NCBI RefSeq assembly: GCF_000696095.1
Contig: NZ_BAYX01000002.1
Coordinates: forward strand, 124,001 to 188,000
Source of the DNA: Rhizobium rhizogenes NBRC 13257
Lineage (GTDB): Bacteria > Pseudomonadota > Alphaproteobacteria > Rhizobiales > Rhizobiaceae
Direction: 5' to 3'
DNA: 64,000 nucleotides
The position numbers were made by a program, and so were the translations under genes. The notes under the pieces are model-generated. The model did no database searches and was not told where the DNA came from. It was given only the letters and a program-made list of their open reading frames with translations. Of the stretch, positions 41,185-49,582 are shown piece by piece. Every line of letters starts with the position of its first letter. The first letter of the stretch is position 1.

Positions 41185-42552
41185 ATGTCCGACACTTCCA
41201 GCCGCTCCAATCTCGCCGCCATTGATGCCGCTCATCATCTCCATCCCTTCGCGGACATGAAGAAGTTGAACGCCGACGGCGCCCGGATCATCCAGCGCGG
41301 CCAGGGCGTCTACATCTTCGACAGCAACGGCAATAAATATCTCGATGGCTTTGCCGGGCTCTGGTGCGTCAATATCGGCTACGGGCGAACGGAAATTGCC
41401 GATGCCGCCATCCGGCAGATGAACGAGCTGCCCTATTACAACACCTTCTTCGGCACGACGACGACGCCTGCGACCTTGCTGTCGCAGAAAGTCTGCGCCC
41501 ATGCCGGCCCGCATTTCAACCATGTCTTCTTCACCAATTCCGGCTCGGAGGCCAACGACACCTGGTTCCGCATGGCGCGCGTCTATTGGAGAGCTATCGG
41601 CCAGCCGGCGAAGAAGACCGTCATTGCCCGCAGGAACGGTTATCACGGCTCGACCGTCGCCGGCGCCAGCATGGGCGGCATGAAATACATGCACGAACAG
41701 GGCGACCTGCCGATCCCCGGCGTCGTCCATATCGGGCAGCCCTATTGGTATGCCGAGGGCGGTGATCTCTCGCCGGAGGAATTCGGCCTGAAGGTCGCTC
41801 GCGAATTGGAAGAAAAGATCGACGAGTTGGGCGAGGACAATGTCGCCGCCTTCATCGCCGAGCCGGTGCAGGGAGCGGGCGGCGTCATCATTCCGCCCGC
41901 GACTTATTGGCCGGAGATCGCCCGCATCTGCAAGGCAAGGAACATTCTCCTCGTCTGCGACGAGGTGATCTGCGGCTTTGGAAGGCTCGGCTCCTGGTTC
42001 GGCTATCAGCATTTCGGCGTAGAGCCCGATCTGGCGCCGATCGCCAAAGGTCTGTCATCGGGCTATCTGCCGATCGGTGGCGTGCTGGTTAGCGACCGCA
42101 TCGCCGATGTGCTGATCAACGAGGTCGGCGAGTTCAACCACGGTTTCACCTATTCCGGTCACCCGGTCTGCGCAGCCGCCGCATTGGAAAATCTCCGGAT
42201 CATCGAGGATGAACGGCTGATCGAGCGCGTTCGCGACGACATCGGCCCTTATTTCGCCAAGGTGTGGGGCAGCCTCGCGGACCATGAGATGGTCGGCGAA
42301 GCGGTGAGCATCGGGTTGATGGGCGCGTTACAGCTCGCCGCCGACAAATCCACCCGCCGCCGCTTCGAAAAGCCGGATGCCATCGGCTCGGCCGTCCGCA
42401 ACCACGCCTTGACCAATGGTCTCGTCCTGCGTGCCACCGCAGACCGCATGCTGGCTTCGCCGCCGCTGATCATCAGCCACGATCAGGTAGACGAGATGGT
42501 CCGCATCACCTGGCTGGCGCTGGATGCCGTCTGGTCTGAGGCGAAAGGCTAG
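41185..42552 (+). CDS. Class III aminotransferase, putrescine/omega-amine type
   Basis: A 455-residue PLP enzyme, fold type I. The PLP Lys is Lys288 (IAKGLSSGYLPIGG), with NSGSEANDTWFRMAR near 113-127, YHGSTVAGAS near 153-162 and the Asp of CDEVICGFGR near 256-265. This is the pattern of omega-amino acid:pyruvate, putrescine or taurine aminotransferases. ATG 41185 is used; the frame is open for 80 further codons but those overlap the divergent gene. With the PuuA-like neighbour it may oxidise amines; exact substrate not readable. Confidence 0.93.
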   Translation: MSDTSSRSNLAAIDAAHHLHPFADMKKLNADGARIIQRGQGVYIFDSNGNKYLDGFAGLWCVNIGYGRTEIADAAIRQMNELPYYNTFFGTTTTPATLLSQKVCAHAGPHFNHVFFTNSGSEANDTWFRMARVYWRAIGQPAKKTVIARRNGYHGSTVAGASMGGMKYMHEQGDLPIPGVVHIGQPYWYAEGGDLSPEEFGLKVARELEEKIDELGEDNVAAFIAEPVQGAGGVIIPPATYWPEIARICKARNILLVCDEVICGFGRLGSWFGYQHFGVEPDLAPIAKGLSSGYLPIGGVLVSDRIADVLINEVGEFNHGFTYSGHPVCAAAALENLRIIEDERLIERVRDDIGPYFAKVWGSLADHEMVGEAVSIGLMGALQLAADKSTRRRFEKPDAIGSAVRNHALTNGLVLRATADRMLASPPLIISHDQVDEMVRITWLALDAVWSEAKG

Positions 42553-43173
42553 TCAGCTCTTGTTCGCCGGGGACGGCGCGTCCCACTTGCCGGCCTTGTG
42601 CAGGGCAAGCGTCAGTGCCGCGACATGAATGACCTGGATCATCTTGCCCTCGAGCGCCAGCCCGATAGCCTGCCGGATCGGCATGCGAATGAGGCGGATC
42701 CGCTCGGTCGGATCGTCCGAGGGCTTCTCGGTGAGCTCGACATTGCGGGCAAGTACGATATGGCAAAGGTTGGTGTGGGTGGCCGGGTTGGCGGCAAGGC
42801 TGCCCACATATTCCCATTCAGGAGCAGAGAGCCCGGTCTCTTCCCTCAGCTCTCGTGCCGCAGCCTCGACCGGGCTTGCATCACTCGCGTCGACCGCACC
42901 GCCCGGCAGCTCCAACGCAACGACACCCAGACCGTGGCGATATTGCTGGACCAGATAGATGTTGTCCTCGGCATCAAGTGCTACCACTTCCACCCAGTCT
43001 GGATATTCCAGCACGTAATAGGGCGCAATCTCCACACCCTCCGCAGTGACGCAGGTGTCGGCCCGGACTTTCAGCCAACGGTCATGCAGCAGATGGGTGG
43101 AGCTTTTGACCTGCCATGGCGGAAGATCGGTGGAGTCAGGCAGCGTGTTCTCAGGCGTATCGGTCGGGTTCAT
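42553..43173 (-). CDS. NUDIX hydrolase (ADP-ribose pyrophosphatase-like)
   Basis: A 206-residue protein. The Nudix box is GGAVDASDASPVEAAARELREETGL (described by its ends: GGAVD and RELREETGL, about residues 91-115), with Asp in the usual first Glu position. Flanking sequences (VQQYRHGLGVVALELPGG) match ADP-sugar pyrophosphatases. Its stop directly adjoins the aminotransferase stop in convergent layout. The C-terminal KAGKWDAPSPANKS is a variable tail. Substrate is not certain. Confidence 0.9.
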   Translation of the reverse strand: MNPTDTPENTLPDSTDLPPWQVKSSTHLLHDRWLKVRADTCVTAEGVEIAPYYVLEYPDWVEVVALDAEDNIYLVQQYRHGLGVVALELPGGAVDASDASPVEAAARELREETGLSAPEWEYVGSLAANPATHTNLCHIVLARNVELTEKPSDDPTERIRLIRMPIRQAIGLALEGKMIQVIHVAALTLALHKAGKWDAPSPANKS

Positions 43174-43229
43174 CAGCGGTTCCGGCGTTGAAATCGAGCA
43201 GCAGTCCCCGCGGATCGGATGGTCGGCGG

Positions 43230-44726
43230 TTATTTCGGGTAGACCCAGGCATAGGCGAAGGACATCATATCACCGGGTTTGCCGCTCATATACTGAACAT
43301 CCGCGAGCTTGACCTCCGGTGCGGCATATTGCGGACCGAGCGTGTCATGCAGCCAGGTCGTCAACGGCGCCGGCATTCCCGTGCCGTCACTTCTCGGCTG
43401 CCAGACGACGAGGATCGGCCGGTCTGCGGTCCACACGTAGTCTGCCGTCAGATTTCCGAAGAAGAGCGACATGGTCGGCACATCGGGTAGCTGCAAATGC
43501 AGATTGCCGGCCGGCAACCAGTTGTCCGTCAGCATCAGCCCCGGCTTCTTGCCTTCCGCCTGGACGACCTGGCGTACGAAGGTGGGGTAGGGGCTGTTGT
43601 AATGTTCATAGGAGCCGAAAAGCAGCGGAAATCTGGCGCAAATCAAAAGCAGCACCGGGACGAACAACATCATGGCCAAAGGGACAAAGAAGAAGCGTTT
43701 GCCGAAATCCGCCGCCCTGACGCCAGCCACTTCCATCTTCAGGCAGGCATAGATCGGCAGCAGGAACAGAAAGGGCATCAGCCAACGGTCCCGCAGTGCC
43801 GTCATGCCGATGGCAACGATAAGGATCAGCACCAGTACGGCGATTACGGCGAACAGGACTTCAAAAAAACGCGTCCATTCGTTCGACTGCCGCAAGCTCC
43901 CTAAGAAGCTTTTCCCGAAGACGAGCCAATAGACGAGGAGCGTCGGCGCCACGATGACGACGACCAGCTTCACGAATTCCAGCGGTCCCTTCAGCAGCTT
44001 GGTAAAGGCGCTTTTGGGTGCATTCTGCCCCATAATCCCCAAGGTGCGTCCGGAGGCGATGTCGAGATTGTGGACCAGCCAGAGCCCGTGCGGCAGGAAG
44101 ATCAGAGCCGAGATCAGCAGGGTCAGCAGGAAACGTTTGTCGAGGATGCGCGCACGGCCCTGCGGATGCATCAGGACCGCGACGGTGGCGGCAGCGGCAA
44201 GCAAAGCGAAATTATATTTCGACAGCATGCCGATGCCGAGCGCTACGCCGGTGAGCACGTAGGAGCCTGTACTCGGGGCCTTCAGCGTGCGGATCGCGCC
44301 ATAGAGGAAGAGATTGATGGCCAGGAGCTGCGTCACCGTATGCGTCAGGTCGCGCTGCGCCTCCCAGAAGAGCTGCGGCATCGTCAGCAGCGACAGGGTG
44401 GCGATCGCCGCGAACACCCTGTCCGACAGCACTTCCTTGGCCAGCTTGTAATAGCTGAAATAGACCAGGAACAGGACGACATTCTTGACGATGGAGATTG
44501 TCGTCAACGACAGGCCGAAGATGGAGACGACCAGCGCCTGCACCCAATTATAAAGCGGCGGCTGCGAATCGTAGCCGAGCGTCAGCCATTGCGAGAACAA
44601 TGCCTGCTGCGACTCGTCGTAGCGCATGCCATGCGGCATGGCGAGCCGCACGACGAACTCGAGAAGGAAGTAACCGGCAAGCAAGAGGAGGATAACATCT
44701 GGCCGGCGGACCAGAAGTCTATGCAT
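43230..44726 (-). CDS. GT39/ArnT-like lipid-linked sugar transferase (RgtD-like)
   Basis: A 498-residue membrane protein with about 12 helices and a periplasmic C-terminal part. The first periplasmic loop carries the acidic motif GMRYDESQQALF (Asp37, Glu38) and then DSQPPLYNWVQ, as in ArnT/PMT-type enzymes that move a sugar from a polyprenyl-phosphate donor. Together with the upstream GT2 gene (8-base overlap) it resembles the rhizobial RgtD/RgtE pair that places galacturonic acid on lipid A; other Rgt transferases act on the core. Exact acceptor is inferred. Confidence 0.82.
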   Translation of the reverse strand: MHRLLVRRPDVILLLLAGYFLLEFVVRLAMPHGMRYDESQQALFSQWLTLGYDSQPPLYNWVQALVVSIFGLSLTTISIVKNVVLFLVYFSYYKLAKEVLSDRVFAAIATLSLLTMPQLFWEAQRDLTHTVTQLLAINLFLYGAIRTLKAPSTGSYVLTGVALGIGMLSKYNFALLAAAATVAVLMHPQGRARILDKRFLLTLLISALIFLPHGLWLVHNLDIASGRTLGIMGQNAPKSAFTKLLKGPLEFVKLVVVIVAPTLLVYWLVFGKSFLGSLRQSNEWTRFFEVLFAVIAVLVLILIVAIGMTALRDRWLMPFLFLLPIYACLKMEVAGVRAADFGKRFFFVPLAMMLFVPVLLLICARFPLLFGSYEHYNSPYPTFVRQVVQAEGKKPGLMLTDNWLPAGNLHLQLPDVPTMSLFFGNLTADYVWTADRPILVVWQPRSDGTGMPAPLTTWLHDTLGPQYAAPEVKLADVQYMSGKPGDMMSFAYAWVYPK

Positions 44727-45738
44727 CCAAATCGTTCCGATCGAATATCTTGCGGACGATATAATTCGGCGACAGATCGTCGCGATAATAGATGCGCGCG
44801 ATCATTTCCGAGAGAATCCCCGTCGTGATCATCTGCACGGACGACAGCAGCAGCACGATGCCGACCAACAGCAGCGGCCTGTTGCCGATATCGTCGCCGA
44901 AGATGAACTTGTCGATGAAGAGCCAGAACAGCACGATTGCGGCGAGCGCTCCGAGGCCAAGGCCGAGAGAGCCGAAGAAGTGGCCCGGCCGTGCCTTGTA
45001 GCGCATGAAGAACATCACTGACAGCAGGTCGAGAATGACCCGGAAGGTTCGCGAGATCCCGTATTTCGACGTGCCGTGCTGGCGCGCGTGATGTGTGACC
45101 GGGACTTCGCCGATGCGGGAGCTCGGTACGACGCCGGCGACCCAGGCGGGGATGAAGCGATGCATTTCGCCCATCAGCTTAACCTGCTTGATGATCGTGG
45201 AGCGGTAGATTTTCAGGCTGCAGCCATAGTCGTGCAGCTTGACGCCGGTGATGCGGCCGATGAGGTAATTGGCGCACCAGGAGGGGATCTTGCGCAGGAG
45301 AAGCCCGTCCTGACGGTTCTTGCGCCAGCCGACGAGCAGGTCGAGCTGCCGGCGCTCCAGTTCGTCGACCATCGAGGGGATATCCTTCGGGTCGTTCTGC
45401 AGGTCGCCGTCCATGGTGGCGATCAGCCGGCCGGTGGCGGCGTCGATGCCGGCCTGCATGGCGGCGGTCTGGCCGAAATTGCGCTGAAGCTCGACGATGC
45501 GCAGCGTCAGCCCCTCACGCCCGAGCGAGCGGCGGGCATTGGCGAGCGTGGCGTCGGTGCTGCCGTCGTCGATCAGGATCAGTTCCCAGGGCTTGGTGAA
45601 ATCCACCATCGCGGAACAGATGCGCTCGATCAGCGGTCCGACGCTTTCTTCCTCATTAAAGACGGGCACGACCAGCGAAAGCTCAAGGGCGCTCGCGGTA
45701 TCGGCCAGGGAGAGGATCGACTCTGCCGTTGTCTGCAA
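44719..45738 (-). CDS. GT2 polyprenyl-phosphate glycosyltransferase (RgtE/ArnC-like)
   Basis: A 339-residue protein: GT-A domain (about 18-240) with DDGSTDAT and the DxD-type MDGDLQNDP, then two C-terminal membrane helices (about 255-277 and 290-312). Such enzymes make polyprenyl-phosphate-linked sugars on the cytoplasmic side of the inner membrane; RgtE makes dodecaprenyl-phosphate galacturonic acid in Rhizobium. The start is TTG at 45738 with AGGAGAAAGAAGAG just upstream. First gene of a two-gene operon with the GT39 transferase. Confidence 0.85.
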   Translation of the reverse strand: MQTTAESILSLADTASALELSLVVPVFNEEESVGPLIERICSAMVDFTKPWELILIDDGSTDATLANARRSLGREGLTLRIVELQRNFGQTAAMQAGIDAATGRLIATMDGDLQNDPKDIPSMVDELERRQLDLLVGWRKNRQDGLLLRKIPSWCANYLIGRITGVKLHDYGCSLKIYRSTIIKQVKLMGEMHRFIPAWVAGVVPSSRIGEVPVTHHARQHGTSKYGISRTFRVILDLLSVMFFMRYKARPGHFFGSLGLGLGALAAIVLFWLFIDKFIFGDDIGNRPLLLVGIVLLLSSVQMITTGILSEMIARIYYRDDLSPNYIVRKIFDRNDLDA

Positions 45739-45789
45739 CTCTTCTTTCTCCTAAAAGACCGGCAGAACCTGCCGGACGGAGCGAGCGAC

Positions 45790-46791
45790 ATGTCCGGCGT
45801 CTGCCTCCGCTCGCGTTGGGTGCTCTACTACATGAAGACTCCGATGGTTGCCAGCCGACAGAGCTGGTTTATTCGCAACCGCATGACGCTACTGACGCTT
45901 GCCGTCGTGCTCGCCTATGCCGCCTTCATCGAATGGTTCTGGGGCTGGAGTTCGATCCTGGCGCAATGGGGCAAGGTCGGCGCCTTGCCCATCCTGCTGG
46001 CACTGGCGCTTTTGACCGGCACCTATTTTCTGCGCACCTGGCGCATCTACGATTATTTTCCGAAGGAGACCGGCGGCCATTTCGCCGCACTCTTCCGCGT
46101 GACGCAGGTCCATAATCTCCTCAACATAATGATGCCCTTCCGCGCGGGCGAGACCAGTTTCCCTGTGCTGATGCGCTCGGAATTCGGCATTCCTCTCGCC
46201 CGTAGTACTTCAGCGCTGTTTGTCATGCGGCTGTTCGACCTGCATGCGCTGCTGGCCGCAGCCGGTATCGGCCTTGCTCTTGCCTCGCCCTATCCCGCAC
46301 TTGCCTGGATAGTCTGGATTGCCTTCCTGCTCCTGCCGGTTATCGGCTTTGCTCTGCGCCGGCCGCTGATCCGTTTTGCCGCGAAGGTATTGCCAAAGAA
46401 GGCGCAGGGATTGGTGCATGAGCTGGAGCGCGGCTTGCCCGCCGACGCCGGCGCCTTTGCCCGCGCCTGGCTGACGACGGTGGTCAACTGGTTGGTGAAG
46501 GTCGCGGTGCTCGCCTGGGCGCTTGGCCTGATGAATGTCACGCCGCTCTCGGCCAGCTTCGGCGGCGCGCTCGGCGGCGAGCTTTCGTCCGTGCTGCCGG
46601 TGCATGCGCCCGGCGGCGTCGGCACCTATCCGGCCGGTATTACCGCCGGTGCGATGGCGTTCGGCGCCTCGGGCGCAAAGGCGGCGATCGATAATCTCGC
46701 GCAGGCCAGCATCAACGCCCATCTCCTGATCGTCGTTTCTGCTCTGACGGGGACAGCACTCGGCCTGCTCGCCTCCCGGAAGCGTGCCTGA
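45790..46791 (+). CDS. Flippase-like/LPG-synthase-type membrane protein (UPF0104)
   Basis: A 333-residue protein with about eight membrane helices and the conserved NIMMPFRAGE and PGGVGTYPAG motifs of the lysylphosphatidylglycerol synthase TM (flippase-like) family. Members lack a soluble transferase domain here, so a transport or accessory role is more likely than lipid aminoacylation. ATG 45790 has GGAG nine bases upstream; ATG 45832 is a shorter alternative closer to the first helix. It is divergent from the RgtE-like gene by 51 bases and may serve the same lipid-linked sugar pathway (inference). Confidence 0.82.
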   Translation: MSGVCLRSRWVLYYMKTPMVASRQSWFIRNRMTLLTLAVVLAYAAFIEWFWGWSSILAQWGKVGALPILLALALLTGTYFLRTWRIYDYFPKETGGHFAALFRVTQVHNLLNIMMPFRAGETSFPVLMRSEFGIPLARSTSALFVMRLFDLHALLAAAGIGLALASPYPALAWIVWIAFLLLPVIGFALRRPLIRFAAKVLPKKAQGLVHELERGLPADAGAFARAWLTTVVNWLVKVAVLAWALGLMNVTPLSASFGGALGGELSSVLPVHAPGGVGTYPAGITAGAMAFGASGAKAAIDNLAQASINAHLLIVVSALTGTALGLLASRKRA

Positions 46792-46797
46792 TCGAGC

Positions 46798-48045
46798 CTA
46801 CCGCCTGGTCTTGCCGGCAAGTTCGGCCAATCGTTTGCGCAGGAATGTTTGCTCGGGCGCCTGGTGGCAAAGCGAAAGTGCGGTTTCGTAAGCTTGTCGC
46901 GCATCGTCGTCGCGGTTGAGCTGGCGCAGGAAATCGGCTCTTGCCGCGTGGGCGAGGTGATATCTCGCCAATCGATCCTCGCCAAGCAGACCATCGACGA
47001 TCCGCAGCCCAGCGGCCGGTCCATCGCAGATCGAAACGGCGACAGCCCGGTTGAGCTCGACCACCGGCGACGGATGAGCCACCAGCAACAGATCGTAAAG
47101 CGCCACGATCCCTCGCCAGTCGGTCTGGTCCGGCGTTGCCGCGCGCGCGTGCTCGGCGGCAATTGCCGCCTGCAGCGCATAGCTGCCGACGCTTTCGCCG
47201 GCCATTGCCTCGGTCGCAAAGGCCAGTCCTTCGCGGATTTTCGCGCCGTCCCAGAGCGCACGGTCCTGATCGGCAAGCAGAATGAGATCGCCGGAGGGGC
47301 TTGCCCGTGCCGACCGCCGCGAATCCTGCAGCAGCATCATCGCCAGCAGGCCTGCCACCTCCGGATCGGGCAGGAGCGTCAGCAGCAGGCGGCCGAGACG
47401 GATGGCCTCGGCGGCAAGGTCGGCGCGGACGATCGTTGCGCCTGAGGAGGCGGAATAGCCCTCGTTGAAGACGAGATAGATGACATGCAGCACCTGCGCC
47501 AGCCGTTCCGGCAGTTCTGCTTTTGCCGGGACTTCATAGGGAATATGGGCGGTGCGGATGCGGTTCTTGGCACGGACGATGCGCTGGGCGACGGTCGGCG
47601 CCGGAACAAGGAAGGCATGGGCGATCTCTTCCGTCGTTAGGCCGCAGACCTCGCGCAGCGCCATGGCCATCTGCGCCTCGGCAGGGATGAGTGGATGGCA
47701 GCAGGTGAAGACCAGCCGCAGCATATCGTCTTCGATCTCCTGGCGCTCGGCGATCTCCATCATCTCGCCCTCCGGATAGAAGCTGTCGGCAATATCGGCC
47801 CTCGAGGCGTCGAAGCGTGTACGCCGCCGGATGTGGTCTATCGCCCGGAAGCGACCGGCGGAGACCAGCCAGGCATAGGGGTTGGCCGGTATCGTCTCCT
47901 CCGTCCATTGCTTCGCTGCGGCCGCGAAGGCATCGTGAAGCGCCTCTTCTGCCCGGTCGAAATCGCCAAGCAGGCGGATCAGCGTCGCCAGCGCGCGGCG
48001 CGACTGGCTGCGGTAGATATCGTCGATAATTGCGTTCAGGGACAC
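46798..48045 (-). CDS. ECF-type sigma factor with C-terminal extension (ECF42 group)
   Basis: A 415-residue protein: sigma region 2 (about 5-75, YAWLVSAGRFRAIDHIRRR), sigma region 4 (about 105-165, with the helix-turn-helix GLTTEEIAHAFLVPAPTVAQRI) and a long helical, TPR-like C-terminal domain of about 230 residues, much bigger than usual ECF factors. This is the ECF42 layout, which is typically encoded with DGPF/YCII proteins instead of an anti-sigma factor; three such genes precede it here. GTG 48045 is preferred, with GCGGAGGA upstream; TTG 48066 is an alternative. Target promoters unknown. Confidence 0.9.
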   Translation of the reverse strand: MSLNAIIDDIYRSQSRRALATLIRLLGDFDRAEEALHDAFAAAAKQWTEETIPANPYAWLVSAGRFRAIDHIRRRTRFDASRADIADSFYPEGEMMEIAERQEIEDDMLRLVFTCCHPLIPAEAQMAMALREVCGLTTEEIAHAFLVPAPTVAQRIVRAKNRIRTAHIPYEVPAKAELPERLAQVLHVIYLVFNEGYSASSGATIVRADLAAEAIRLGRLLLTLLPDPEVAGLLAMMLLQDSRRSARASPSGDLILLADQDRALWDGAKIREGLAFATEAMAGESVGSYALQAAIAAEHARAATPDQTDWRGIVALYDLLLVAHPSPVVELNRAVAVSICDGPAAGLRIVDGLLGEDRLARYHLAHAARADFLRQLNRDDDARQAYETALSLCHQAPEQTFLRKRLAELAGKTRR

Positions 48046-48049
48046 GGCG

Positions 48050-48427
48050 TCAGCGTTCCTCCGCAAGGTCTCCCCGAAGGGTCAGGATACGCACCGGACG
48101 AATCTCGATGGCGCCGTAACGCGCCGAGGGAATGTGTTTGGCGATATCGGTTGCGCTCTCCAGATCGGGCGCCTCTATGAGGTAGAAACCGGCCAGATGT
48201 TCCTTCGTCTCCACGAATGGCCCATCCGTCACCGAAAACGTGTCGCCATGTGGTCGGATGACGATCGATTTGTTTCGGAGTTCCAGCGCATCTGAAACAA
48301 TCAGGGTGCCGTCCTGCCGCAGGTCCTCGTCATAGACGAAATGCTCGCCGATCAGATGGTTCATCTCGCTTTGCGTCAGCCGTCCGTCGACGTCGACGGA
48401 TGTGTAGATTAGGCATAGAAATCGCAT
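48050..48427 (-). CDS. DGPF/YCII-domain protein 1
   Basis: A 125-residue YCII-fold protein with the signature VTDGPFVETKEHLAGFYLIE near residues 67-86 and a C-terminal GAIEIRPV strand. Start ATG 48427 has GGGAGAGAG two to ten bases upstream. It ends five bases before the sigma factor start, so the two are in one operon. The biochemical role of DGPF proteins with ECF42 factors is not established; they are thought to act in place of an anti-sigma. Confidence 0.88.
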   Translation of the reverse strand: MRFLCLIYTSVDVDGRLTQSEMNHLIGEHFVYDEDLRQDGTLIVSDALELRNKSIVIRPHGDTFSVTDGPFVETKEHLAGFYLIEAPDLESATDIAKHIPSARYGAIEIRPVRILTLRGDLAEER

Positions 48428-48445
48428 CACTCTCTCCCTTGGCGA

Positions 48446-48808
48446 CTATTCATCCGGAAACCGGATGTCGAAGGCTGCACGGACCTCAATCATGCCGTAA
48501 CGGGCGACGGGGAAGGTGGCGGCGATGCGGGTCGCTTCGTCGATGTCCTTTGCCTCGATCAGCACGAACCCGCCGAGATGTTCCTTGATCTCGGCGAAAG
48601 GACCGTCGGTAACCGTGGCTTCGCCCTTGCGCACCCGCACCGTCCTGGCGGTCTCCGGCTCCCGCAGGGCATTGGCGACGATGAGATGCCCGCTGTCGCG
48701 CAGCCTGTTGTCGTTGTCGATGGACTCCTGCTTCAACCGCCGTCCGTCTTCTTCGGTAATGGTCGCGATCTCGGCGGTGTCGAACCAGACCTGGCAGAGA
48801 AATTTCAT
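48446..48808 (-). CDS. DGPF/YCII-domain protein 2
   Basis: A 120-residue paralogue of the flanking genes: starts MKFLCQVWFD, holds VTDGPFAEIKEHLGGFVLIE near 64-83 and ends with MIEVR. ATG 48808 has GAGGAGACG upstream. Same operon as the sigma factor. Sequence is closer to protein 3 than to protein 1 at the N-terminus (QVWFD shared), suggesting a local duplication. Confidence 0.88.
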   Translation of the reverse strand: MKFLCQVWFDTAEIATITEEDGRRLKQESIDNDNRLRDSGHLIVANALREPETARTVRVRKGEATVTDGPFAEIKEHLGGFVLIEAKDIDEATRIAATFPVARYGMIEVRAAFDIRFPDE

Positions 48809-48818
48809 CGTCGTCTCC

Positions 48819-49178
48819 TCAGAGTTCGAGGCCGAAGGAGTAGATCGGCCGCACCTCGATGGCACCGAGCTTCGCCAGCGGAATGCCGGCCGCGACGCGA
48901 ATGGCGTCATTCAGATCCTTGGCGTCGATCAGGATGAAGCCGCCGAGATATTCCTTGGTTTCGATGAAGGGGCCATCCGTTACGGCTGTCTCGCCGTTGC
49001 GGACGCGCACGGTCACCGCCGCGCTTGGCGATTGCAGCGCCTCGGCGTGGATCATGTGCCCGCTTGCCATCAGATCCCGGTCGTAACCGAGCGAATCCGA
49101 ATCGAGCCTGTGCTTTTCCTCTTTCGTCATGGCATCGAGCCTCGTGCCGTCGAACCAGACCTGGCAAAGATATTTCAT
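48819..49178 (-). CDS. DGPF/YCII-domain protein 3
   Basis: A 119-residue paralogue: MKYLCQVWFDGTRLD start, VTDGPFIETKEYLGGFILID near 63-82, end GAIEVRPIYSFGLEL. ATG 49178 follows GAGGAGACGGCTGCG. First gene of the predicted four-gene minus-strand operon; ten bases separate it from protein 2. Its upstream region, shared with the plus-strand small gene at 49334, should hold the operon promoter. Confidence 0.88.
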   Translation of the reverse strand: MKYLCQVWFDGTRLDAMTKEEKHRLDSDSLGYDRDLMASGHMIHAEALQSPSAAVTVRVRNGETAVTDGPFIETKEYLGGFILIDAKDLNDAIRVAAGIPLAKLGAIEVRPIYSFGLEL

Positions 49179-49333
49179 CGCAGCCGTCTCCTCTTCCATT
49201 TGCTGACAGCCATAGACGAGCGGGCCGCGCGCAAATCGACATCCTTTCAGGCAGCATGACAAAAAAATTCAGCGCTGTCGAAAACAGCCGAGGCCGGTCG
49301 ACAACATCCGTCATCACCAAAGGAGAGGCGGAC

Positions 49334-49564
49334 ATGCACACCCTGGAAGCAGCGCTCATCTATCACTGGCACAGGAAGACACTGTCGGAGGAAGAGATAC
49401 TGCAAATGTTGAATCCCCGCGAAGTCATACTTCGCACGATGATCGGATTTGCCGTTCTTGCCGTGGTGATCCTATGCTTGAGTTGGACCGCCGAGCCAAA
49501 CAGCGAACGGCCGCAAGTTGCGGCCGCTGCTCAGACGTATGCGGTATCTGCGGAAGGGCAGTAA
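49334..49564 (+). CDS. Small single-pass membrane protein of 76 residues, unknown
   Basis: ATG 49334 has a strong AAAGGAG site nine bases upstream, which decides the start over an in-frame ATG at 49256. Residues 1-33 are polar and helical (HTLEAALIYHWHRKTLSEEEILQML), 36-56 form one membrane helix (ILRTMIGFAVLAVVILCLSW) and the tail is Ala/Gln-rich. No family recognised. It is convergent with amn and divergent from the DGPF operon. Confidence 0.6.
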   Translation: MHTLEAALIYHWHRKTLSEEEILQMLNPREVILRTMIGFAVLAVVILCLSWTAEPNSERPQVAAAAQTYAVSAEGQ

Positions 49565-49582
49565 CGCGCAGGCCCTATCGCG

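Noticed and set aside
49025..49255. Extended plus-strand frame upstream of the small membrane protein gene
   Set aside because: It is antisense to the DGPF gene; the strong AAAGGAG site fixes the start at 49334.
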